Assembly: GCA_037447655.1 (NCBI GenBank)
Contig: JBBHKE010001539.1
Location: forward strand, 402,985-433,840
Direction: 5' to 3'
Length of the DNA stretch: 30,856 nucleotides
Source: Zygnema cylindricum
Lineage: Eukaryota > Streptophyta > Zygnematophyceae > Zygnematales > Zygnemataceae
Shown: positions 17,601 to 26,745 of the stretch, one piece after another
Layout: each line of letters begins with the position of its first letter
How positions within the stretch are numbered: the stretch's first letter is position 1
Notes under the pieces: model-generated
What the model was told of the DNA's origin: nothing
The model's input: only the letters and a program-made list of their open reading frames with translations
The model's database searches: none
Made by a program: the position numbers and the translations under genes

Positions 17601-20272
17601 TCCTCAAATTCGAAAGTTTTTCCCTTGCATAAGTTGCCCTCTCTTCTAGAGACAACCTCGCAGACTCTTCCGCTTCTTTTTGTGCCACCATATCCTTGAG
17701 CTCTAGTTCTAATCGCTTATTTACTTCCCTGAGTTCCCAGAATTTATCTGCATGCACAATGTGCTCTTCTAATCCACCACCCTGGTAATCTTTTCTTTCA
17801 CTTGCCGCATTTTACATTCTCAGCTGTCTCACTTCTTCCTTCATAGCCGCAATTTGCTCTTCTGCTTTTCTTCTAATTTCTTGTTCTTTCATTTCCACGT
17901 CCCTTTTCAGGTCATCAATGATCATCGGCGAGTTTTGACTCTCCTTTTTCTCCCTTTCACCTTCAAGTGCCTGCATCAGCATACTGCACCGCTGTCCCAT
18001 TTCCACTTCCTTAGCGAGAAGTTCATCTTCCAACCGTTTGTTACCTTCTTCTGCTTTGTTTAACTTTTGTTCCATCTCCCTTTCCTTAACCAACAAGGCC
18101 TCTGCATTTCTATTTGCAACTGTCTCACACCATTCTAATTCCTTCAACCTACCCTCTAGTTCATCCACTTTCCTTCTCATCACTTTCTTCTCATTCGTGA
18201 GTCGGTCAACTTCTTCCATCCCTTGTTTAAATCGTCCCAGTGCTTCCTTGTGGTCGTCATCAAGATTCTTGAGAGCCGACTCTTTTCGTGATAATACTGA
18301 TTTCAACTCTTCTTCCCGTCTCTGAAAGGCCTTGTTTTCTTCCTTAAGCATCTCCACATTCCGCAAGAGTTCTGTCACTTGACCGTCCAGATCTCTCACA
18401 TTGTTTTCAAGGACACCCTTTGATTTCCGCACAATTTCTATTTCAATCAATAGTTCCTGTTGGCGAATCGCCAGTGCCTGAACCTTCTCTTTTTCGTTTA
18501 CCAGCTCTGCCTCAAGTTTTATTTTCAGATCATTCAATTGCTCGAACTCTTCTTTGACTATTTTTAAGCCCTCGAGGTCTGTATCTTGCTTTTTGAGGGC
18601 CAACTCTTTAACAGACAAAGCTGCTTCTAGAATGACCTCAACTTCTTTCTTGTGAAGCTCCGATTTGTGCAAGAGTTCATTCAATTGAAGTTGCAGTACT
18701 TCCAAATTTCCTTCGTGATAGTCCTTTGTCTTCCTCACCTTCTCTTCCAATTCAATCTCTACTTCTTGCTGCCTAATAGTCAGAGCTTGAAATGCATTTC
18801 TCGCATCTACAAGCTCTCGCTCAAGCTTTGCTTTAGAATCATTCAAATGTTGAAGCACATTTTTTGTTGTTTTTAAATCCTCTTTCAACTTTCCTTCTTG
18901 AAGATACAACGCATCAAGCAATCCTGCTAAGTGCACACCATTTTCCTTTTCTATCTCCGCTTGTTGGGTCAGCTTGAGGGACAAAGAATTCTCCTCTTCA
19001 AGAGCTGCTCTGCTATCCTTTAGTGATTTTTCCAAAAATTGTGATCGCTCCCTTTCTGTTCCTAGAGTCCTTTCCAAGATCGCATTGCAAACACTGATCG
19101 AGTTCCTTTGCTAATATCCTTTCTAAATCTTGCACCAAACGACGCGCATTTTTTTTCTCTTCCACTACCTCTCTTTGCAAATCCTCTACCATTTGTCCTA
19201 GGAGTTGTTTTCGTTCCTCTAGCAATCCTTCAACTTTTTCTCTCGTATTTTTCTCATGTCTCAAATCATCTTCTAGGTCATCAATCCTTTGTCTCAAAAC
19301 AGCTGTGACTTCTTCGGCCTGAGTAACTTTTTTGTTTGCTTCCTCTTTTTCCTTGACTTCTACTGCCAATTCTTCAGTCAATCTTAACTCTTTCTGTCGC
19401 ATCCAGCCCAACTCTGCTTTGGTGATGGACAAATTAAGGGCATCCTCCAAACCATTTGCCAGCGCAAACTGCATGTGCGCGCCCAAAGACTTTGCCTTCT
19501 GCATCTCCTTCGCCACTGTCTCCCTCTCCACACAGAGGTGTCTATTTTTTTGAGCAATCTCTAATTTTCTCGCCTCTTTTTCTTGTCTCATACTGTTTTT
19601 CAACTCAATTTCCTTGACTCGTGCACGTTTCTCCAGCTCATGTTCAAGCTGACTCACCATGCTACTTTTCCTCTCTAATTCTTCTCGCATCTCCACTATC
19701 AAGGTCCTTTCCTTCACCAAATCCTCAGCCGTAATCCATTCTCCAGTTTCCAACTTCTTCGCGACTTCCATCGTCATTTGCGTGTACGACTCCTCAGACC
19801 TCTGTTCTACCAAAACGATTGCTTCTTTCAGTTCAAAAATTTGCTTTTCCGTGTCCTTGTCCTTCCTTTCTCTCACTGCTTCTAGTTCTCGTTTCTCCAA
19901 ACGCTCTCGTTCAATCTTTGCAATAGACTGCTGAAATATAGCTTCCAGATCATCCACAGATTCCTTAACGTCAAAACTAGTAAGTTCGTTCGCCATATGC
20001 TGTATTATTGTATCCCTCTGAGAAATGGCTTGCTGATAACTCTTTAATACATTCTCCTTTTCTACTCTTTCTTCCAATAACCTTGCAGCATATCGCTTTG
20101 CAGCTGCCAATTCTTCCTTCAAAACATCCACAGATTCAGGTATATATGTATCAAGGCTCAATCCATCAATACTTCCTACCAATGTTTCCCTTCCGTTCAT
20201 TTGCGAATCACTTGTCTCTTCTTGAGACTCTCTCTCTTTTTCATGTACGCGCGGTTTCAAAGATGATGCCAT
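14659..20272 (-). CDS. Very long coiled-coil protein (five coding exons), first exon disrupted
   Basis: The start ATG is at 20272-20270, with purine at -3 and G at +4. Coding exons on the minus strand: 20272-16770, 16595-16478, 16022-15881, 15588-15479 and 14757-14659 (TGA). Every junction has GT and AG, and all phases match (2, 0, 1, 0). Restored length is near 1,280 residues. A short acidic N-terminus is followed by about 1,000 residues of Glu/Lys/Leu heptads, then a C-terminal tail (VELLHKDVETLDVILAETDM, a Cys/Ser-rich exon, LLKMVSNRTTEVKQQLAAMV). No motor, membrane or targeting domain is visible, so a cytoskeletal, tethering or nuclear-matrix scaffold role is only inference. The first exon has a +1 frameshift near 19075-19092, an in-frame TAA at 17812-17814 and a -1 shift at an A5 run (17617-17621). 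Coding quality stays high on both sides of each break, which suggests sequencing or assembly errors or very recent decay. Family not recognised. Confidence 0.75.
15631..15690 (+). repeat. Interstitial telomere-like hexamers (ten units)
   Basis: Ten consecutive 6-bp units: TTAGGG, TTCGGG, TTAGGG, TTAAGA, TTAGGG, TTAAGG, TTAGAG, TTAAGG, CTAGGG, TTAGGG. The period is six and not the seven of the usual plant TTTAGGG. It lies within the intron between coding exons 3 and 4 of the coiled-coil gene. Confidence 0.85.
16770..20272 (-). other. Coiled-coil gene, large first coding exon
   Basis: About 3.5 kb ending at the donor GAATT|GTGAGT (donor GT at 16769-16768). It is read in pieces: 20272 to about 19085 in one frame, about 19085 to about 17620 in the next (through a TAA at 17814-17812), and about 17620 to 16770 in the third. 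Heptad pattern and Glu/Lys richness are continuous across each switch. The long Ser/Phe/Leu-rich frames on the opposite strand are shadows. Confidence 0.7.
17240..17370 (-). repeat. 21-bp repeat encoding one heptad per unit
   Basis: On the minus strand about six tandem units encode IVKCKDK, IVKYEDE, IVKYKDD, LVKCKDE, IVTCRGE and TIQCKDR in turn. The DNA period is 21 bp, exactly one coiled-coil heptad, so copy-number change keeps both reading frame and coiled-coil register. Confidence 0.85.
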
Positions 20273-21046
20273 TTCTGTGGATTTGATTGCTATAAGACTA
20301 AAAAATCATGTTTAAAAAATTATCCAACTGGTGATTTTCTTGTACATGATAGAATTGAATACTCTCACATGATTTCAAAAATTGAATTCCAGTTGACTTA
20401 TGATTAATGACAAGGTCTCACAGCTGCCTTACCTTGTCCCTCAAAACGTACGAGGAATATGATGGTGTGAACCATCTGCAGACATTCTGTAAGTTTAATT
20501 CTGTAAGTTTAGCATGGCTGCAAGAAAGCACAAAATAAAGTATCCGTTACAGATACAGCGATGGAAACTGAAGTTCAAAAAAAATATCCGTGTTGCGCTG
20601 TTCCCACACTGGATGTGACAATGAACTCGGTATTTCTTTTCTATGAAATAGTTACAGTACAGTCCAGGACACCGTGAACCGCTATTTGCGTTAATGTTTT
20701 TTTTTACCTTGAAAGTTTAATATTTGTGCACATTCGTGAGATTAAGAATCTGACGGTTGAGATGGAAATGTAAGATTTAAACATTCCGCATGGTGGTCTC
20801 CAAAATTATCTGACACGTGTGCACGGTGAAAAATTGGTGGAAACTGTTGGAAGCATGTTTCAAATGTGCGAACAATTAGAAACGCTATATGCGACGTACT
20901 ACAGTATAGTTCAAAAAAAATTTAGTACAATACTACAATTCCTTAAAGTTCGAGATTTTTTGGGTTTAGTTCGAACAGTTTTCATACAAAACGAGTTTTT
21001 TGTACAATGATTAAACAAAACTGAGTGCATCATTGCTACCTATTTC
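20273..21046. other. Upstream region of the coiled-coil gene
   Basis: It contains the candidate 5' leader (to about 20500) and AT-rich DNA beyond. CACCGTGAACCGCTATTTGC near 20670 resembles the MITE ends seen elsewhere. No exon is recognised. Confidence 0.4.
20291..20432 (-). other. Possible 5' UTR intron of the coiled-coil gene
   Basis: On the minus strand a donor ACAAG|GTAAGG (exon end at 20433) and an acceptor CTTATAG (20297-20291) would remove 142 bases and leave 18 bases before the start ATG. This is inference from splice consensus only. Confidence 0.3.
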
Positions 21047-21467
21047 TAGTGCTGGGTATCGGGTAAATTCATATCGCGATAATTTCGATATTCGATATAT
21101 CGAAATTCGATTGAGCAGACTCCTCGATATATCGTACCGGGACCAACATAAACCATCGCGATATATATCTCAAAAAATGGGTGTCCGTACATCTAAAGTA
21201 CAGAAATTCGTATGGAATATCGTACGGACACCCCCCCCCCCCCCCCCCCGGGGGGCGGGCCCCCGGGGGGGGGGGGGGGGGGTGAGAAAAAAACCGGGAA
21301 AAAAAAAACGCATAAATATCTGGATATTTAGTTTCTAGGTACATGGAAAACGCATAAATATCCGGATATTTAGCTTCTAGGTACATGGATTCGATATATC
21401 GATTATCGGATACCTTAAATTCGATATATATCGAATATTGGCAATTGGACTTCGATACCCAACACTG
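21047..21467. mobile_element. hAT-like non-autonomous element (421 bp) with target-site duplication
   Basis: The ends TAGTGCTGGGTATCG (left) and CAGTGTTGGGTATCG (right, other strand) are inverted repeats, followed inward by palindromic TCGATATATCGA sequence. The flanks are CCTATTTC (21039-21046) and GCTATTTC (21468-21475), an 8-bp duplication with one mismatch. The CAGTG-type end and 8-bp duplication are typical of hAT elements. There is no coding capacity. The interior carries an inverted GGTGTCCGTAC pair (21179-21231) and a long C/G homopolymer palindrome. Confidence 0.75.
21231..21282. repeat. Poly(C)/poly(G) palindrome
   Basis: About 20 Cs, then GGGGGGCGGGCCCCC, then about 20 Gs. It is a nearly pure C-then-G inverted repeat able to form a hairpin, with G-quadruplex or i-motif potential on each strand. 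The exact length is unreliable because homopolymers like this are hard to sequence or assemble. Confidence 0.75.
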
Positions 21468-21537
21468 GCTATTTCACTATTTGCCATCCCGATCCATCCA
21501 TGTAACCGGTCACTGTGTCCCTGTCCTACGTAATAAG

Positions 21538-21604
21538 TCACGTGTTTGCTAAAAGGTCGGACGTGTTTGCTAAAATTTCGGCCGTGTTTGCTAAAAGTTC
21601 GGAC
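21538..21604 (+). repeat. Three-copy tandem repeat, ~21-22 bp unit
   Basis: CGTGTTTGCTAAAAGGTCGG, CGTGTTTGCTAAAATTTCGG and CGTGTTTGCTAAAAGTTCGG follow each other, then a partial CGCGTGTTGC. Confidence 0.9.
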
Positions 21605-22310
21605 GCGTGTTGCAACAAGTGACGCTAAAACAGTTTAGAATTATCTGACGTCATCGCTTCCCTATGCTATCATCGTACCTTTCCCATAGTTTTTAATTTT
21701 GATTTTTTTTAATAACTTTTTGTTTGTTAACACATGGGAACACACCCTTAGGCCGCTCAACCTCATCGTGTAAGCTTGTCATTATTAAATTGACGGGTGT
21801 GAACATTAATGCGGTGAAGATTGCGTTCAAAGTTTATCTGTACGGAATATGTCCAGTGTTAGGTTTTCAATTTTGAAGTTATTTATGCCAAAATTTTGAC
21901 TTTTGCAATTTTGTGCGTAGAATTTATGAATTTTGGCTCTTTGTACTAAGATTTTGGGCTATTTTAGTAACTTTGGTGCATATAATTTGGGTGCACTAAA
22001 CGCACTTGATACCTAATGGTGCCAAACACAATTTACGACTGGAGTTCAGTACACCGCCCATCGTTATTAGTCAAACATTTTTCGGGCAGGCGAAGTTCTT
22101 TCTAGATTCAATAATGTTTTATGAAATTTCCGATACCTATGCGATTTCCGATAGCTTGGTCCAACCGGGAAAAAAATCACTTCCGCAATAGACGGGCGTT
22201 CGAATAATATACGGATTTTCGAGCACCGACTTCTTTGTTTTCGGAAGTTTTCGGAAAATCGTACAAACTAACTTCCTCAAAATATTGGGGGATATTGAAG
22301 TCATGTTAAA
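21605..22310. other. AT-rich spacer
   Basis: No gene recognised. ACACCGCCCATCGTTATTAG at 22051-22070 resembles the MITE end consensus and may be a solitary end, or may pair with one of the ends further right. Confidence 0.4.
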
Positions 22311-22851
22311 GTGCACCGCGAATCGTTATCAGTGTCAAAGTCACTAATTTGGGTTCTTAAAATTTTGTTTTTTTTTTCAAATAGGATACATGATTTGAAT
22401 GTTTCATTGACGTTAATTAAGGTACCGTACAAAATAGAGTAAAGCCCGAGAGTACAATAAAATGTAAATAGTGTAGTGTACGGTATATGTCAGACCGTAC
22501 ATAACTGTACCTTTTCAAGTGAAAATTTACAAAAAATGAATTAAATCAGATGCACACGCATAGGCGTGCGCTAAAAAAAACGGGATTAGACTGACACGTA
22601 AATTAGTATAGCATGTACGGATATTCTAAATTCGCGACGGCGTACGATTTTTAATAATTTGTACGGATACATATATTAATGCATATAATCGTACGACGAA
22701 TATTCCATTTTTGCTGTTCCCAAATTAGCATAAACGACGAAATTAGAATACACCTTTTTTTTAATTTTCAAATTCTTAATTAGCATCAATTACGGTAAAT
22801 TTTCTTCAACACTATTTAAACTTTGACACTAATAACGATTCGCGGTGTAGC
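22311..22851. mobile_element. MITE-like element (~540 bp), CACCG/ATCG-end family
   Basis: Left end GTGCACCGCGAATCGTTATC (then AGTGTCAAAGT) and right end CTACACCGCGAATCGTTATT (then AGTGTCAAAGT) on the other strand, about 31 bp with two or three mismatches. The interior is AT-rich with several CGTAC motifs and no open frame of interest. The end sequence is related to the element at 4623-4826. No target-site duplication is certain. Confidence 0.75.
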
Positions 22852-23228
22852 GTATTTCTTTGAAACAGGCCAACGGTAACCCGAAAAACTGACGTAGGAA
22901 AAACAACATCTGAACGGCTATTTCGTTGTTTTCGCGCTAAAAATCTGCAGGACTTTGAACCACCGTCGTCGTCCTTCGAACATAGTAAATTTGAAAATCT
23001 GCAGGTTTGTTTTCGCGCCTTTGTTTGATGACGTCAAAGCGTGTGACGTGTCACTTGACACCTTCAATTGGAGTTACGTGCCAATTTTTTGGTGTGAACA
23101 AGACCCGTTTTCCGATGAGTTCTCGGAAAATCATCGGAATGGGCAAAAAGTTAGAAACGCTCCGGTGGGAACAGGCTATGAGATAGACCGGGACACACAT
23201 GATATACTTTACAAACAGTACCGTACAC
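22852..23228. other. Spacer
   Basis: No supported gene. The frame at 22955-23329 runs into the hairpin element and is probably chance. Confidence 0.4.
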
Positions 23229-23447
23229 CAGAGGTCGCAATCGGGTACCCGACCGTTACCCGACCGCTTGTGTCGGATTCGGAACGGATTCGGGTGCCAA
23301 ATTTTGGGGGCCGGTCGGATTGTTTGTGAATCACCCCGCCCGAATCCGACCGGCCCCCAAAATTTGGCACCCGAATCCGTTCCGGATCCGATGCGGGCAG
23401 TCGGGTAACGGTCGGGTAGGGATTCGGGTACCCGATTGCGACCTCTG
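23229..23447. mobile_element. Near-perfect hairpin element (219 bp)
   Basis: CAGAGGTCGCAATCGGGTAC at the left is matched by its exact reverse complement at the right end (23428-23447). The arms continue with CGGAACGGATTCGGGTGCCA and its complement in the right arm, leaving a loop of about 20 bases near 23322-23341. It belongs to the same family as the 1.5-kb foldback element at 6286-7797, sharing the GGTCGCAA end and the CCGAATCCGTTCCGG block. The high arm identity suggests recent formation. Confidence 0.85.
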
Positions 23448-23631
23448 ATGAACGTCCAATGCAGAAAACTGACAACATGAAATAAGACAGCAAAATATCG
23501 ATTTTTACTGATTATCGAGTATAGTACGAATATCGAGCTGCGTTCGATGGGCAACATTGCAGTACAGTAGAGTACAGTAGTAACTACTTTGAAATATAAA
23601 TAACAATAACTAAAATCAACATATATGGTAC

Positions 23632-23771
23632 TTTCTCCTCCGCTGGTTCTCCATGCTCTGATGCCGAACCGCCATGGAGAGCCACATCACCTTCCCCAAA
23701 ATCACCTTCCCCCGCTTCGACAACCTTTGTTTTGTCCTTTGCATTGGAGATGTCGCCTCCTTCCGTACTAC
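23632..23771 (-). CDS. Possible isolated coding exon, Gly/Glu-rich
   Basis: On the minus strand a pyrimidine-rich acceptor GGCTTTTTAG is followed by a frame encoding STEGGDISNAKDKTKVVEAG and continuing acidic and Gly-rich to PAEEK. It then meets the donor-like AAA|GTACCA. The composition is protein-like and unlike the surrounding AT-rich DNA. No partner exon was found and the family is unknown. It may be part of a gene with widely spaced exons or a captured exon between transposable elements. Confidence 0.3.
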
Positions 23772-23871
23772 CTAAAAAGCCAAAACAAAATCGTATCACC
23801 TTCACATTTATATGTTCGTAACGTCGACTGCACTTAAAACAAAAGTGTCAATTTTGTATTAAATGTCTGTT

Positions 23872-24330
23872 CCATAGTTCAAAAGTAGGTGTCCGTACGC
23901 CCATACAATATGCCTATTGTATGCAATTCATACAATATGGCCTTAAGATCCATATTGTATTGGCCGCAAAATGAAATAAAATAGTAACAGTGTTGAGTTG
24001 CACATGGATCGATAGAAAATTAATCCTCATGTCTAAAATTGAAAAAAAAATCGGACAAAAAAATATTTTTCTGTGAGTTTTGAGCGACTTTTTATTGAAA
24101 CCGTCAGATTTGGACGATCTGACGGTCGTTGATGAAAGTAACGATCTAAGAATATCACATGAAAAGCCCATAACACAACTTACGATAGGACTATCGTCAG
24201 ATTCGGACGATCGGACGGTCGCTGATGAAAGTAGCGATCTAAGAAGATCACATGGAAAGCCCGTAACACAACTTACGCTAAAGGCGGCCTACAAAAGGCC
24301 TACCAAAAAACGCCTACTTTTGAACTATGG
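23872..24330. mobile_element. MITE-like element (459 bp) containing a 93-bp tandem duplication
   Basis: Terminal inverted repeats CCATAGTTCAAAAGTAGGTG (23872-23891) and, on the other strand at 24311-24330, the same with one mismatch. Inside are several ATACAATATGG / CCATATTGTAT palindromic segments and a two-copy 93-bp repeat. No target-site duplication is clear. Confidence 0.7.
24102..24287 (+). repeat. In-frame 93-bp tandem duplication
   Basis: Copy 1 starts with CGTCAGATTTGGACGATCTG at 24102; copy 2 starts with CGTCAGATTCGGACGATCGG at 24195. The period of 93 is 31 codons, and a frame is open through both copies (VVDESNDLRISHEKPITQLT then VADESSDLRRSHGKPVTQLT). The copies are about 90 percent identical by eye. 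Confidence 0.85.
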
Positions 24331-25207
24331 TCCGTTCGATATCTTGCATTTAAAACAAATTTCCCATCAGTTTCGCATGGAATGTCCGTACCGTCCGCCT
24401 TTCGAATGGAATGTCCGTACCATCCCCCGCTTTAAAGAGCAAAATCGTATCAAGTCCATTCGCTAACGCCATACGAAACATCGCCCAAACATACCGGTTT
24501 ACTACAACGGACAAAACAATTAGTCATTATTCATGAAACACGTGGTCGTACATTAATTGAATAGGAAAGGACAGCGCCGGACACACACAGAACCGGCAGA
24601 CGCAGAACCTTTTGATCCTTTTGTCTAGATTAATATATATTCTCCGTACGCATGACAGATTCGCTTATGATTCCTCAGGATTTTTGACGGCTGTCTACGA
24701 ATATCGTTAAATTTGTACGTTTGTCGTTATTGAAATCTTAACCGTCGATAAATAAAGTTACTCGGCTGAGATTTTTCAAACGACAAAATGCGACGAATGT
24801 ACCTATTTACATCCTGTCACACGTGTGAAAATGTGAATTTCTACGTCAATGATTCTGTCTGCACTTTTAAGTTTGTTAAAGTTGAAAGCCCTGTCCTTCA
24901 GTGTACGAAAGTTGTACTACCACGAATATCAAGATCTTCAGTAATTAATATATCACCAATGCTTTTTAGTACTTTACTGCTTCGAGAATTTTAGTGGCTG
25001 CAGTACAGTAATGTACCTGTACGGATTAACGACTAAATTCTTCGGTACTAATGCCTATTTAGGAAAGGCATCCGTACGGCGACAAATTCACAAGACGAAA
25101 GCCATAGACGCGGGAAAAAAGTGAAAGAGAAGATCATATATAGAATAAAGTGCGAACTTTTCGTATTCTGCGAATATGGATTCTTGAAAGGGGAATACAA
25201 GAAGCCC
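24331..25207. other. Spacer upstream of the methyltransferase gene
   Basis: No supported gene. A short direct repeat, ATGGAATGTCCGTACC, occurs twice at 24386-24425. CCGTAC/GTACGG motifs are frequent. The promoter of the methyltransferase gene is probably in the right part, but no TATA box can be assigned with confidence. Confidence 0.4.
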
Positions 25208-25806
25208 TACCAAACGCAACGATAAGAGAGGGGGAGAGAGAGACAGAGAGAGAGGGAGCGAGAGAGAGAGAGAGAGAGGGAGAAAGGGAGAAAGGGAGAG
25301 GGAGAGAGGAACGAAAGGAGTCTAGGGAAAGAGAGAGAGAGAAGGGAGGGAGTGGGAGGGAAAGTTAAGCCACGAGTGAGAGAAAAGAAGATAGAGAAAA
25401 AGAGAAGGCAGCGAAGAAAATGAGTAGGGAGAGTGAAGGACCTTGAATAAAGTAGATATCTATATATATATATTTTCTTAGAGAGAGAGAGAGTGAGAGA
25501 AAGTAGAGAGACACGGAGAAGTCAACAGAGAGAGGTGAAACAGAGAGGCAATGAGAAGGAAATAGGAGAAGAGAAGTCAAAGGGAGAGAGGAGAGAGAGA
25601 GAGAGTACAGGAAGCAGCCCAGAACTGTGAGGGAGAGAGAGAGGGAGAGAGAGAGAAAGAAGTTGAGAGAGAGAAAAAGGATAGAGAGGGAGTGAGTGCG
25701 CCAGGGGGAGAGAGGGAGAGAGAGAGAGAATAGAGAGAGAGAAAATAGGGAGAGAGAGAGGGAGAGAGAGAATAGAGAAAGAAAGAGAATAGAAAAAGTG
25801 AAGGGA
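25208..25806 (+). promoter_or_regulatory. Long GA-repeat leader/promoter of the methyltransferase gene
   Basis: Nearly 600 bases of (GA)n-type purine DNA lead up to the start codon. It is interrupted at about 25440-25480 by TATATATATATATTTTC, which could be a TATA-type element. GA/CT repeats are common in plant 5' untranslated regions and bind GAGA-type factors; a regulatory role here is inferred. The open frames in this tract on both strands are Arg/Glu- or Ser/Leu-repeat artefacts. Confidence 0.5.
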
Positions 25807-25807
25807 A

Positions 25808-26745
25808 ATGGCTCCCCTGAAAGAGACGAAAGCCAGCATTATCAAAATCTCTCTTGTGATTGGTGCGATTTTTGCTTTTTGTCTTATTGTCCAGCAAGCT
25901 GGCCTCCTTCCAAACCCTTTAAAAAGTGTGGATACTTCGGACACCAATATTTTAAAATTACACCGAGTGGCTTTAGCGGAATCAAAAAATCTCGCTGAAC
26001 AGAATCCGTGGCAAGAATTAGGCGAATGTAAATCCGAATTGGAAAAAATAAAGTCAGGTTTAGGTTTTGGTGGTGGGAAAAATGCAATAATAGAAAATGT
26101 TAATCAAGTTTGCCCAAAATGTGTAAGTAAAGTTTGTCCTTCGTGCAATTGTGCTTCTTTTGCGGACGATCCGACGGGAACTATCGCGAAACTTGAAAAA
26201 GAAAACGACAATTTGAAAACGAAAATCGTGGAATTAGAAAAAGGGTTTAATCGATTGCTCCACGAAAAATCAAAACTGGATTCTATGGGAGTGGGAGGAG
26301 GCTTGGGAAAATTCGTGGATGCTTCCCTGTCAGAAGACTCGCTGAAAGCTGCGAAAGATGCGATCGAAACTTGCGGAAAAATGTCGTCTACTCTCTCGAA
26401 TTCGAAAAATGTTTCAGGAATTGTGAATACAAAAGGGTATTTATGCGAAGCTACGGAGGAAGATTTTGCAAAATATTTCAATTTCACGGTCCGGGAAGCG
26501 TGTCCAGACGACTGGTTTTTCGTTCAAAATTTAATTTTTGTTAAAAATTGTTTCTCTCTTCCGAGAAGAAGATGTATATCTCGAACTCCTCGACAATTGG
26601 TCGAACCTTTACCTTATCCACGATCTCTTTGGGATCAAAATGCCTTAAACGATTTAAGCGTTCGATGGGATTTACATTATTGTAAAAGTTTTGAATGTTT
26701 GAATACGAGGGTCCAAGGAGATTGCAGAAACTGCTTTAATTTGAA
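25808..26745 (+). other. Methyltransferase exon 1
   Basis: It starts at the first ATG after the GA tract (GGAAATGGCT, G at +4). It encodes the cytosolic tip, membrane helix, stem and most of the Cys-rich lumenal block. It ends TTGAA|GTAAGT in phase 2; reading on would meet TAA at 26747. Confidence 0.9.

Noticed and set aside
16905-17699. 264-codon open frame on the + strand
   Set aside because: Ser/Phe/Leu-rich shadow of the Glu/Lys-rich coiled-coil exon on the other strand; no splice or start support.
21538-21604. CRISPR-like array
   Set aside because: Three contiguous 21-bp copies without spacers, in a eukaryotic genome; a plain tandem repeat.
25522-25947. Ser/Leu-rich frames on the - strand
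   Set aside because: Antisense of the GA leader of the methyltransferase gene.
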